NCBI RefSeq assembly: GCF_015278315.1
Contig: NZ_JADIJE010000004.1
Span: forward strand, 124,001 to 188,000
Direction: 5' to 3'
DNA from: Microbacterium ureisolvens
Lineage (GTDB): Bacteria > Actinomycetota > Actinomycetes > Actinomycetales > Microbacteriaceae
DNA length: 64,000 nt
Shown: piece after piece, positions 9,603 through 17,820 of the stretch
Numbering within the stretch: the first letter of the stretch is position 1
How the letters are laid out: the number at the start of each line of letters is the position of its first letter
The notes under the pieces: model-generated
Seen by the model: only the letters and a program-made list of their open reading frames with translations
What the model was told of the DNA's origin: nothing
Database searches by the model: none
Program-made: the position numbers and the translations under genes

Positions 9603-10664
9603 ATGGCGGAGCTCTACACCTGGCCGGGAATCCTCACGACGCTGCTCGAGCGGCGCGACCTCAGTGTCTCGGAGTCGACGTGGGCGATGCGGCAGATCAT
9701 GTCGGGGAGCGCCACGCCGTCCCAGCTCGCAGGGTTCCTCGTCGCGCTGCGTGGCAAGGGCGAGACCGTCGACGAGATCGTGGGCTTCCGCGACGCGATC
9801 CTCGAGGCGGCGCTGCCGCTTCCCGTGGACGCCGCCGTGCTCGACATCGTGGGCACCGGAGGCGATCGGTTCGGCACGGTGAACGTGTCCACGATGTCGG
9901 CGCTCGTGGCCGCGGCATCCGGTATCCCCGTCGTCAAGCACGGCAACAAGGCCGCCAGCTCATCGTCGGGATCTTCGGATGTGCTGGCGGCGCTGGGTGT
10001 CGACCTCACGCTGTCGCCAGAGGCCGTCGCCGAGACGCTGTCCCGCGCGGGCATCACGTTCGCCTTCGCCGCCGCGTTCCACCCCGGCTTCAAGCACGCC
10101 GGCGCGACTCGCAGCGAGCTGGGCGTTCCGACGGTGTTCAACTTCCTGGGCCCGCTGTGCAATCCGGCGCGTGCCGAGGCCAACGCCGTGGGCGTGGCTC
10201 ACCTGGACCGTGTGCCCCTCATCACCGGCGTCTTCCGCACCCGCGGCGCGACGGCGCTGGTCTTCCGCGGCGACGACGGGCTCGACGAGCTCACCACGAC
10301 CGGTCACAGCCGGCTGTGGGAGGTCAGCCGCGGCGACATCCACGAGCACGACCTCGATCCGCGTGATCTCGGCATCCCGCTCGCTGACATCGACGACCTG
10401 CTGGGCGGTGACCCGGCCCACAACGCCGCCGTGGTGCGCCGCGTGCTCGGCGGTGACCAGGGACCGGTGCGCGACATCGTGCTGCTCAACGCCGCGGCGG
10501 GCATCGTCGCATACCGGCTGTTCCGCGATGCGACCCAGGTGCAGCGCCCCATCCTGGAGCGTCTGGCCGAGGCTCGCGACGACGCCGCAGCGGCGATCGA
10601 CAGCGGAGCGGCGTCGGCGACGCTGGACCGCTGGGTCGACACCACGCAGGCTCTCGCTTCCTGA
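9603..10664 (+). CDS. trpD: Anthranilate phosphoribosyltransferase
   Basis: Second step of tryptophan synthesis, joining anthranilate to PRPP. The 353-residue protein is of normal family length. GTGGDRFGTVNVST is the PRPP-binding loop, KHGNKAASSSSGSSDVL the second conserved block, and FHPGFKHAGATRSELGVPTVFN the third; LGPLCNPA follows. The ATG at 9603 is chosen because a TAGGCT -10 box (9589-9594) ends eight bases before it, suggesting a near-leaderless transcript; an upstream in-frame ATG at 9519 would lie outside that transcript. No other trp gene is in the window, so trpD stands alone beside the respiratory operon. Confidence 0.95.
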   Translation: MAELYTWPGILTTLLERRDLSVSESTWAMRQIMSGSATPSQLAGFLVALRGKGETVDEIVGFRDAILEAALPLPVDAAVLDIVGTGGDRFGTVNVSTMSALVAAASGIPVVKHGNKAASSSSGSSDVLAALGVDLTLSPEAVAETLSRAGITFAFAAAFHPGFKHAGATRSELGVPTVFNFLGPLCNPARAEANAVGVAHLDRVPLITGVFRTRGATALVFRGDDGLDELTTTGHSRLWEVSRGDIHEHDLDPRDLGIPLADIDDLLGGDPAHNAAVVRRVLGGDQGPVRDIVLLNAAAGIVAYRLFRDATQVQRPILERLAEARDDAAAAIDSGAASATLDRWVDTTQALAS

Positions 10665-10759
10665 GCCGGCCGAGGCGCGGTTTTCCACGGCGCGGCACTC
10701 TTCCGCGCGGGTGCGCGGCGCCGCTAGCGTGTGGCGTGAAACCGATCCGAGGAGGACGC

Positions 10760-11248
10760 ATGAGCCAGGAAGAGCCCCGCACCGCCGACGTCATCGAACC
10801 GCCCGAGAAGAAGGTGGGCCTGGTCAAGGCCGTCGGGATCCTCGGGATCATCGGAGGAATCCTGCTGATCGTCGTGGGCGTCATCGCGTGGATCGGTGTG
10901 ACCAACCAGCTCACCGCGGAGAACATCACCATCCCGGACGACGCCGCGGCGTTCCAGGGGCAGCAGGTGACCGGCCCCTTCACCGCCTGGGTGCAGGCCG
11001 ACATCATCAACACCCACGCCCTCGCCGCCTCCGACGGCAAGACCTACGCCGAGCTCGACCAGGACGACCCGGTGCGCACCACCGTGATGCAGGCGTCGTT
11101 CCTGCGCTCGTCGCTGTTCACCTCGATCGTGGCGTACGGCGTCGCGCTGTTCGCCGCCGGCATGGGCGTGCTGGCGATCCTGTTCGGGTGGGCGCTGCAC
11201 CGCCTGGCCAGCGTGCCGGTGGTGATCAAGCGCTCCACCGTCGTCTGA
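10760..11248 (+). CDS. Two-helix actinobacterial membrane protein of unknown function
   Basis: A 162-residue protein with one helix near residues 20-45 (VGILGIIGGILLIVVGVIAW) and another near 125-152, joined by an outer domain with AENITIPDDAAAFQGQQV and ADIINTHAL. I recognise the type from other actinobacteria, where database entries often carry the misleading name 'aromatic ring-opening dioxygenase LigA'; nothing here resembles a dioxygenase active site. ATG 10760 follows GAGGAGG; a TAGCGT box at 10727-10732 gives a short leader. The function is unknown. Confidence 0.85.
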   Translation: MSQEEPRTADVIEPPEKKVGLVKAVGILGIIGGILLIVVGVIAWIGVTNQLTAENITIPDDAAAFQGQQVTGPFTAWVQADIINTHALAASDGKTYAELDQDDPVRTTVMQASFLRSSLFTSIVAYGVALFAAGMGVLAILFGWALHRLASVPVVIKRSTVV

Positions 11249-11267
11249 CCCGCCGACCACGCTCCAC

Positions 11268-12269
11268 GTGAATCCCCACGACGCGCTCACCGAGATCGCG
11301 ACGCTCCTCGAGCGGGAGCGGTCGTCGCGCTACAAGTCGAAGGCGTTCCGCGCGGCCGCCGACGCGATCGTGGGGCTCAGCGACGCAGAGCTGCGGGACA
11401 CCGCGGCTCTGCGTCGCCGCAAGGGCATCGGCGATTCGACCCTCGCGGTGATCCAGCAGGCACTGGCGGGGGAGGTGCCCGGCTACCTGGAGGATCTTCG
11501 CGAGCGCGCCGGTGTTCAGCGGACCTCGACGCTCCGGCCTCTGCTGCGCGGCGACCTGCACTCCCACAGCGACTGGTCGGACGGCCTGACCTCGATCGAC
11601 CTGATGGTGGCGGCCGGCAAGGCGCTCGGCCACGAGTACCTCGCACTCACCGATCACTCACCGCGACTGCGGGTGGCGAACGGGCTCTCGCCCGAGCGCC
11701 TGCGCGAACAGCTCGAGGTGGTCGCGGGCATGAGCGGCGACGGCTTCACGCTGCTGTCGGGCATCGAGGTCGACATCCTCGAGGACGGCGCGCTCGATCA
11801 GGAGCCCGAGCTGCTCGGCGCGCTCGATGTCGTGGTGGCCTCAGCCCACTCGAAGCTGCGGATGGAGCGCGGCCCGATGACCCGGCGCCTCGTCGCCGCC
11901 GTGTCGAATCCTCACACCGACGTGCTCGGCCACGTCACGGGCCGGCTCGTCGAGGGCTCGCGCGGCACGCGCCCGCCGTCGACGTTCGACGCGCGGGCGG
12001 TGTTCGAGGCGTGCGAGGCGCACGGCGTGGCGGTGGAGATCAACTCGCGCCCCGAGCGGCAGGACCCTCCCGACGAGCTGATGTCGCTCGCGCTGGAGAT
12101 CGGATGCCTGTTCTCCATCGATTCGGATGCGCACGCGCCCGGTCAGCTCTCGCTGCTGGACTACGGCGCCGAGCGGGCTGAGCGTCTCGGTGTGCCCGCC
12201 GACCGCATCGTGACCACGTGGCCGCTCGCGCGGCTCCAGGAGTGGACCGGGCGCGACCGCGGCGTGTAG
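11268..12269 (+). CDS. PHP-domain phosphoesterase with PolX-like helix-hairpin-helix N-terminus
   Basis: A 333-residue protein built like the non-polymerase parts of family X DNA polymerase. Residues 1-80 resemble the DNA-binding 8-kDa/HhH region (RRRKGIGDSTLAVIQQAL), and residues 94-330 are a PHP metallo-phosphoesterase domain. Metal-site motifs seen are GDLHSHSDWSDG (H98, H100), LTDHSPRL, SGIEVDI, SAHSKL and SIDSDAHAPG. The polymerase palm is absent, so a role as a DNA-end nuclease or phosphatase is inferred, not shown. The GTG start lies 20 bases after the membrane protein gene, possibly co-transcribed with it. Confidence 0.88.
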   Translation: MNPHDALTEIATLLERERSSRYKSKAFRAAADAIVGLSDAELRDTAALRRRKGIGDSTLAVIQQALAGEVPGYLEDLRERAGVQRTSTLRPLLRGDLHSHSDWSDGLTSIDLMVAAGKALGHEYLALTDHSPRLRVANGLSPERLREQLEVVAGMSGDGFTLLSGIEVDILEDGALDQEPELLGALDVVVASAHSKLRMERGPMTRRLVAAVSNPHTDVLGHVTGRLVEGSRGTRPPSTFDARAVFEACEAHGVAVEINSRPERQDPPDELMSLALEIGCLFSIDSDAHAPGQLSLLDYGAERAERLGVPADRIVTTWPLARLQEWTGRDRGV

Positions 12270-12318
12270 CGGCGGCGTGTGAGCCGCCTCACCGCTCCGA
12301 AGAGGTGACGGGGCCGGG

Positions 12319-13242
12319 TCAGACCGTGTCGAGCGCGTCCATGATCCGTGTCATCGCGGCGCCCAGCGCCCACCGCTCGGCCAAGGCCGCGGCATCCGTC
12401 TTCTGCTGTTCATCCAGCGGTCGCAGGCGCGGGTCGGGCACCTCCAGCGAGAGGTCGCGCACGACGGCCACCACCTGCGGGGCGACCGCGAGATAGGGGA
12501 GGCCTGCGAGCACCTTCGCGCGGACGCCGGCGGCCATGCCCTCGCCGCGCTCGGCCGCCGCGACGATGCCGTCGAGGTCGCCGTGGGTCGCGAGCAGCCC
12601 CGCGGCCGTCTTCTCGCCGATCCCGGCGACGCCGGGGAGGCCGTCCGAGGAGTCGCCGCGGAGCGTCGCGAAGTCCGCGTACTGCGACGGCAGGATGCCG
12701 TACTTGGCCACGACCTCGGCGTCGGTGAGCACCTCGAGGTTGCTCATGCCCCGCGCCGTGTACACGACCCGCACCTCTCGCGCGTCGTCGACCAGCTGGA
12801 ACAGGTCGCGATCTCCGGTCACGATGTCGACGGGCATCGTCGCCGTCGTGGCGAGCGTGCCGATGACGTCGTCGGCCTCGTGCGCGGCCGCGCCGACGAT
12901 GCGGATGCCGAGGGTGTCGAGCACCTCCCGGATCACCGGCACCTGCACCTCGAGGGGGTCGGGCACCTCTTCGATGTCGGGGCCGCTCGCGACGACCTCC
13001 GCCACCCGGTGGGTCTTGTAAGTGGGGATGAGGTCGACGCGCCACTGGGGGCGCCAGTCGTCGTCCCAACACGCGACGAGGTGGGTGGGCCGGTAGGTCG
13101 TGACGAGCTTCGTGATGATGTCGAGGAAGCCCCGGACCGCGTTGACCGGTGTGCCGTCGGGCGCGCGCACCGTGTCGGGGACGCCGTAGAACGCGCGGAA
13201 GTACAGGGACGCGGAGTCGAGCAGCATGAGGCGGTCGGTCAC
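12319..13242 (-). CDS. 5'-3' exonuclease, FEN-like (PolA N-terminal domain type)
   Basis: A stand-alone 307-residue flap endonuclease/5'-3' exonuclease of the type found as the first domain of DNA polymerase I. Conserved acidic sites are in MLLDSASLYFRAF, VACWDDDWRPQWR, HEADDVIGTLA and VTGDRDLFQLV, and the H3TH motif is in LRGDSSDGLPGVAGIGEKTAAGLL. It acts on flaps or 5' ends in repair. The GTG start at 13242 is placed by a CAGGAT box (minus sense, 13249-13254) six bases upstream, probably leaderless. GTCGG eight bases before that box gives a weak match to the RecA-independent damage promoter. It converges with the PHP gene. Confidence 0.92.
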   Translation of the reverse strand: MTDRLMLLDSASLYFRAFYGVPDTVRAPDGTPVNAVRGFLDIITKLVTTYRPTHLVACWDDDWRPQWRVDLIPTYKTHRVAEVVASGPDIEEVPDPLEVQVPVIREVLDTLGIRIVGAAAHEADDVIGTLATTATMPVDIVTGDRDLFQLVDDAREVRVVYTARGMSNLEVLTDAEVVAKYGILPSQYADFATLRGDSSDGLPGVAGIGEKTAAGLLATHGDLDGIVAAAERGEGMAAGVRAKVLAGLPYLAVAPQVVAVVRDLSLEVPDPRLRPLDEQQKTDAAALAERWALGAAMTRIMDALDTV

Positions 13243-13422
13243 GCGTTCATCCTGGCACGCGGCGCCGACGCCCGTGGGGCGAGGGCGCTGCCCGAGTCAC
13301 CGGTCGTTCACCTGCCGGACCGACCCCGGTCGCCCGTCGGCACCCGGGGCGTTCACGTCGCGCGCCCACCGTGGGGAGACAGTCCTGAGCCCCGCCGGGG
13401 CGCTGTCGCGAGAGGAGGCGCC

Positions 13423-14334
13423 ATGGGCCGCGAAAGCGCGCTGGCGTGGGTCGAATCGCCGCTGCAGCTCCTCGGCGCCGCCGAGTGGTCGGCGGCGCAC
13501 GGCACCACTGTGCCGGTGGCGGGCCGGCTCACGCCGCAGATCTCTGCGACGGCCGACGAGCTGCTGGCCCGCGGTGCGCGCTTCGGGGAGCTGGCGCCGT
13601 ACCTCGGGATCCCGTGGAGCCTGCTGTCGCGGCACGGCCACTGGCTCGTGGGCGACGGGTTCTCGGGGCAGTTCCGGCTGGCCGCGGCCGTGCTGAGGCC
13701 GCACCGCCTCACGTTCCTCGACGACGGCGCCCAGGCCGTCGCCTACGCCGACACGCTCCTCGGACGCCGCCCGTACGCGCGGCCGGGCATCGAGGAGCGC
13801 GGGCTCACCACCGCGGTCGCGCCGTTCGCCGGGGAGCTGGTGCACCGTCGTGCCGCGTCACGACGCGCCGCGATCTTCACGGCGTTCGACCTCGGGACCG
13901 ACCGCGTCGACGCCCTCGCGGACCACGGGTTCGGCATCCGTCGTCACGACTTCTCGTGGACACGTGCGACCGCGCCCGCGGCGCCCGAGCTGGGGCGGAG
14001 GATCGTCCTGGGCAGCGCGCTGCCCGTCGACGGTCGCATGATGCTGGTCGACTACCTGCGATGGGTGCGGGATGCCGCGGCCGGCGGCGCGGTCTATCTC
14101 CCGCATCGTCGTGAGACGGCCGAGCAGCTGGACGCCGTCGCCACGGTGCCCGGCCTCCGCATCCACGCCACCGGGCTGCCGGTCGAGCTCGTGCTCGCCG
14201 GTGCCGCGGGGCCGCTGGATGTGCACACGCTGCCGTCGAGCACGACCACGACGCTGCCGCTCGTGCTGTCGGGGTCCGAGGTGCTCGTGCACACGGGGCG
14301 TCCTCGCAGCGCGGCGCGGAGGACCGCGGCATGA
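13423..14334 (+). CDS. Putative sialyltransferase-like protein of a nonulosonate cluster
   Basis: A 303-residue soluble protein with no clear catalytic motif. The N-terminus LAWVESPLQLLGAAEW resembles the 'ESPLQLL' opening of bacterial sialyltransferase or polysialyltransferase families (GT52 and polysialyltransferase type). The later PLVLSGSEVLVHTG stretch fits a nucleotide-sugar domain edge. Its place as first gene of an operon with CMP-nonulosonate synthetase, nonulosonate synthase and a DUF6716 protein supports transfer of a CMP-activated sugar to the cell surface. The ATG follows AGAGGAGG. The stop overlaps the next start (ATGA). The specific activity is inference. Confidence 0.6.
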   Translation: MGRESALAWVESPLQLLGAAEWSAAHGTTVPVAGRLTPQISATADELLARGARFGELAPYLGIPWSLLSRHGHWLVGDGFSGQFRLAAAVLRPHRLTFLDDGAQAVAYADTLLGRRPYARPGIEERGLTTAVAPFAGELVHRRAASRRAAIFTAFDLGTDRVDALADHGFGIRRHDFSWTRATAPAAPELGRRIVLGSALPVDGRMMLVDYLRWVRDAAAGGAVYLPHRRETAEQLDAVATVPGLRIHATGLPVELVLAGAAGPLDVHTLPSSTTTTLPLVLSGSEVLVHTGRPRSAARRTAA

Positions 14335-15590
14335 GCGAGGTCGTGGCCATCATCCCCGCGCGCGGCGGCTCCAAGGGGGTCGTGCGCAAGAACCTGCAGC
14401 GCGTCGGCGGCGTGCCGCTCGTGGCGCGCGCCGTCTCGGCCGCGCGGCGCTGCCCCGCGATCGACCGCGTCGTGGTCACCACCGACGACGGCGACATCGC
14501 CGCCGTCGCCGCCGAGTGGGGCGCCGAGGTCGTCGAGCGACCCGCCGAGCTCGCCGGCGACGAGGCGAGCTCCGAGAGCGCGCTGCTGCACGCCCTCGCG
14601 GTGCTCGAAGAGCGCGAGGTCGAGGTGGGGGTCGTCGTGTTCCTGCAGGCGACCTCGCCCTTCATCGACGTCGACGCGCTCCGCGGCGCGGTGCAGCTCG
14701 TCCGTTCGCGCCGGCGCGACAGCGTCTTCTCCGCGGTCGAGACCTACGGCTTTCTGTGGGAGAAGGGCGCCGGCGGCGCCGCCGACGCCGTCAACCACGA
14801 CGTCGCGGTGCGCCCACGTCGCCAGGATCGCGAGCCGCACTACCTCGAGACCGGCGCCTTCTACGTCATGCGCACCGCCGGCTTCCGCGCGACCCGGCAC
14901 CGCTTCTTCGGCAGCATCGGCATCGCGGAGGTCGACCCGCGGACGGCGATGGAGATCGACACCCCTGACGAGCTCGAGCTCGCCCGCCGGATCGCGACGC
15001 TCGCCGAATCCCACGGCGTGCGCGCGTCGTCCGTCCCGGTCGATGCGGTCGTCACCGACTTCGACGGGGTCCACACCGACGACACCGTGCGCGTCGACCA
15101 GGACGGCGTCGAATCCGTCACCGTGAGCCGCGCCGACGGCATGGGGGTCTCACTGCTGCGGGCCGCCGGCATCCCGTTCCTCATCCTCTCCACCGAGGCG
15201 AACCCGGTGGTCGCCGCGCGCGCCCGCAAGCTCGGCGTCGAGGTGCGCCAGTCCGCCTCTGACAAGGCCGCCGTGCTGCGGGACTGGGCCGCCGAGCGCG
15301 GCATCCCGCTGTCGCGGATCGCGTATCTCGGCAACGACGTCAACGACCTCGGCTGCCTCGACCTCGTCGGCTGGCCGGTCGCCGTTCCCGGCTCCCATCC
15401 TCTCGTCCTCTCCGCCGCCCGCGTCGTGCTCGACCGCCCCGGGGGCGCGGGCGCCGTGCGCGACCTCGCCGAGCGCGTGCTGGCGGCGCGCGACGCCACA
15501 GCCTCGACCGAAGGCTCCCGCAAGGGGCGCGGTCGGCCCGCCCGGGACGAAGCATCCGATCACCCCACCGCACCACTGGAGGCCTCATGA
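14331..15590 (+). CDS. neuA: CMP-nonulosonate synthetase fused to KdsC-like HAD phosphatase
   Basis: A two-domain protein of 419 residues. Residues 1-230 are an acylneuraminate cytidylyltransferase: IIPARGGSKGVVRKNL (7-22) is the CTP-binding loop, and FLQATSP and DREPHYLETGAFYV are further family motifs. Residues 237-385 are a HAD phosphatase of the KdsC/NeuNAc-9-phosphatase type with all four motifs intact: DFDGVHTD (D243, D245), LST (286-288), K312, and GNDVND (334-339). The C-terminal 35 residues are low complexity. The fusion suggests it removes phosphate from a nonulosonate-9-phosphate and then activates the sugar with CMP. ATGA overlaps couple it to both neighbours. Confidence 0.9.
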   Translation: MSEVVAIIPARGGSKGVVRKNLQRVGGVPLVARAVSAARRCPAIDRVVVTTDDGDIAAVAAEWGAEVVERPAELAGDEASSESALLHALAVLEEREVEVGVVVFLQATSPFIDVDALRGAVQLVRSRRRDSVFSAVETYGFLWEKGAGGAADAVNHDVAVRPRRQDREPHYLETGAFYVMRTAGFRATRHRFFGSIGIAEVDPRTAMEIDTPDELELARRIATLAESHGVRASSVPVDAVVTDFDGVHTDDTVRVDQDGVESVTVSRADGMGVSLLRAAGIPFLILSTEANPVVAARARKLGVEVRQSASDKAAVLRDWAAERGIPLSRIAYLGNDVNDLGCLDLVGWPVAVPGSHPLVLSAARVVLDRPGGAGAVRDLAERVLAARDATASTEGSRKGRGRPARDEASDHPTAPLEAS

Positions 15591-16459
15591 CCGTCACCAT
15601 CGGATCCCGCGTCGTCGGGGGCGGACGCCCCGCGTACGTCATCGCCGAGATCGGGCTGAACCACAACGGCGACGTCGACATCGCCAAGCGGCTCATCGAC
15701 GTCGCCGCCGATGCCGGCGCGGACGCGGTGAAGTTCCAGAAGCGGACCCCCGAGATCGCCACCCCCGAGCACATGCGCGACATGCCGCGTGACACCCCGT
15801 GGGGACGGATGTCGTACCTCGACTACCGCCGCCGCGTCGAGTTCGACCGCGAGCAGTACATCGAGATCTCGGACCACGCCCTGCTGCGCGGCCTCGAGTG
15901 GTTCGCGTCGCCGTGGGACGTGCCGAGCGTCGCCTTCCTCGAGGACCTCGGTGTGGCCGCGCACAAGGTCGCGTCGGCCTCGCTCACCGACGTCGAGCTG
16001 CTCGAGGCGCTCCGCGACACCGGCAAGCCCGTCATCCTCTCCACCGGCATGTCGACGATCGAGCAGATCGACGCCGCCATCCAGATCCTCGGCACCGACC
16101 GGCTCGTGCTCATGCACGCGACCTCGACGTATCCGATGGAGCCGGAGGAGGCGAACCTCCGCATGATCCCCGCGCTGCGTGAGCGGTTCCCGGGCGTGCC
16201 CGTCGGATACTCGGGGCACGAGCGCGGTCTGCAGATCTCGCTCGCCGCGGTCGCCCTCGGCGCGGTCGCCGTCGAGCGGCACATCACCCTGGACCGAACG
16301 ATGTGGGGCTCCGACCACGCGGCCTCGCTCGAGCCCGCGGGCCTGCAGCACCTCGTGCGCGACATCCGCGTGATCGAGGCCGCTCTCGGCGACGGTGTCA
16401 AGCGCGTGTACCCCGGGGAGCTCGCGCCGATGGCGAAGCTCCGCCGCGTCCCCGCGTGA
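15587..16459 (+). CDS. neuB: NeuB-family nonulosonate synthase, barrel domain only
   Basis: Condenses phosphoenolpyruvate with a six-carbon aldose to a nine-carbon sugar acid. Family motifs include AEIGLNHNG (20-28), KFQKRTPE (49-56), STGMSTIEQID, and GYSGHERG followed by VERHITLDR, with metal-binding histidines. At 290 residues it is about 50 shorter than typical NeuB, and it stops after the barrel; the C-terminal SAF (antifreeze-like) lid is absent from the gene. Its substrate may be ManNAc, ManNAc-6-P or mannose-6-P; the adjoining phosphatase domain favours a phosphorylated substrate. The ATG overlaps the upstream stop and its own stop overlaps the next GTG. Confidence 0.9.
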   Translation: MTVTIGSRVVGGGRPAYVIAEIGLNHNGDVDIAKRLIDVAADAGADAVKFQKRTPEIATPEHMRDMPRDTPWGRMSYLDYRRRVEFDREQYIEISDHALLRGLEWFASPWDVPSVAFLEDLGVAAHKVASASLTDVELLEALRDTGKPVILSTGMSTIEQIDAAIQILGTDRLVLMHATSTYPMEPEEANLRMIPALRERFPGVPVGYSGHERGLQISLAAVALGAVAVERHITLDRTMWGSDHAASLEPAGLQHLVRDIRVIEAALGDGVKRVYPGELAPMAKLRRVPA

Positions 16460-17820
16460 GGCCCGCGCCGCAGGAGGGTGCGCGCCCGCGGGTCGTCGCG
16501 ATCGCCGACACGGACTCCTACGTGAAGTGGGCGGCGGCGCTCGTCGGCGGGGTGGGGGAGCGATGGGATGCCTCGCTCCTGGTGCTCGAGACCCCGCTCG
16601 TGGTCAGCGACGCCCAGTTGGCCGCGGCGCTCAGCGGCAGCGGCCTTCCCCGCGATCGGGTGGCGCGCGTGAGCTACGGCGGACTCGCCGCGCAGCTCGC
16701 CGACCTGCGACCCGACGCCGTCGTCATCGGCGCGCGCGGACCGCTCGTGCGGGTGCTGGCGCGCGACCTCGCCGCGCTCGAGCGGCGGCCCGTCGTCGTC
16801 ACCGGGCTGCCGGGCATCTCGATCCCGGCGACGCGCAAGGCCGTGGTCTACCGGCTGCAGTCCGACCTCTTCGTCGTGCACTCGCGGCGGGAGGTGCGCG
16901 AGTTCGGCGCGCTGTCGGCGCGCACGGGCTACGCCCACCGGTACGCGCTCGCGACGCTGCCGTTCGCGCGCGGCGCGAGGGTCGCCGGCGGGGTCTCGGC
17001 CGAGGTTCGCGAGGACGGGCCTGCTCGGAGCGATCTGGTCTTCGCGACCCAGGCGAAGGTGCCCGCCGAGCGCGAGGACCGGCTGCGCGTCGCACAGCTC
17101 CTCGTCCGTGCCGCCCAGGCCGACCCGTCCCGGCGGGTCGTCGTCAAGCTGCGAGCTGCGTCGGGGGAGCACCAGACCCACGCCGAGGAGGACGGATACC
17201 CCGAGCTGCTCGCCTCGCTCGGCCCGCTGCCGCCGAATCTCGTCACCTCGGCGGGCTCCATGCGGGCCGCGCTCGCGGGCGCGGAAGGCCTCGTCACCGT
17301 GAGCTCCACCGCGGCGATCGAGGCGATCGCGGCGGGCATCCCGGTCATCGCTCTGGACACCTTCGGGGTGTCGCCGCAGCTCATCAACGAGACCCTCGCC
17401 GACGCCGACCTCCTCGCCGGCGAAGACGACGTCGTGGCGCGGCGGTTCCGGCATCCGGATCCGGAGTGGCTCGACGACAACTACTTCCACGCTCCGGAGG
17501 CCGATGACTGGGTCGAAGCGGTGGAGGAGCTCCTGGCGCAGCGATCAGCGGGCGAACTGCCCGCGCGCGCGGCCTTCCCCCGTCGCGGCGGCGCCCTGCG
17601 GGACGCGTGGGAGCGCAGGATCGCGCTGGGACGCAGCGACACGTCCGCCGCGGGCACGGCCGCCTACATCGTCGGGCTGCCGCTGCGCACCGGCGTGCGA
17701 CTGATCCACCGCGTGCGCCGGGCCGTGATGGGGCCCGCTCAGCAGCCGGGGCCCGCGGGATCCTCGACGCAGGTGCGGTCCACGAGCGCCGTGCGCACCT
17801 CGACCACGCGCACGTCGTAG
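16456..17820 (+). CDS. DUF6716-type putative glycosyltransferase
   Basis: A 454-residue protein with VVAIADTDSYVKWAAAL at the N-terminus and, near residue 275, a segment (TVSSTAAIEAIAAGIPVIALD) like the sugar-binding loop of GT-B glycosyltransferases and CDP-glycerol transferases. I recognise it as the DUF6716 type that occurs beside sialic-acid-like genes in actinobacteria. It probably transfers or polymerises the CMP-sugar; this is inference. It starts at GTG 16456, overlapping the neuB stop by GTGA. The last 30 residues (SSTQVRSTSAVRTSTTRTS end) are low complexity and overlap a gene on the other strand by 82 bases. Confidence 0.72.
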   Translation: MRPAPQEGARPRVVAIADTDSYVKWAAALVGGVGERWDASLLVLETPLVVSDAQLAAALSGSGLPRDRVARVSYGGLAAQLADLRPDAVVIGARGPLVRVLARDLAALERRPVVVTGLPGISIPATRKAVVYRLQSDLFVVHSRREVREFGALSARTGYAHRYALATLPFARGARVAGGVSAEVREDGPARSDLVFATQAKVPAEREDRLRVAQLLVRAAQADPSRRVVVKLRAASGEHQTHAEEDGYPELLASLGPLPPNLVTSAGSMRAALAGAEGLVTVSSTAAIEAIAAGIPVIALDTFGVSPQLINETLADADLLAGEDDVVARRFRHPDPEWLDDNYFHAPEADDWVEAVEELLAQRSAGELPARAAFPRRGGALRDAWERRIALGRSDTSAAGTAAYIVGLPLRTGVRLIHRVRRAVMGPAQQPGPAGSSTQVRSTSAVRTSTTRTS

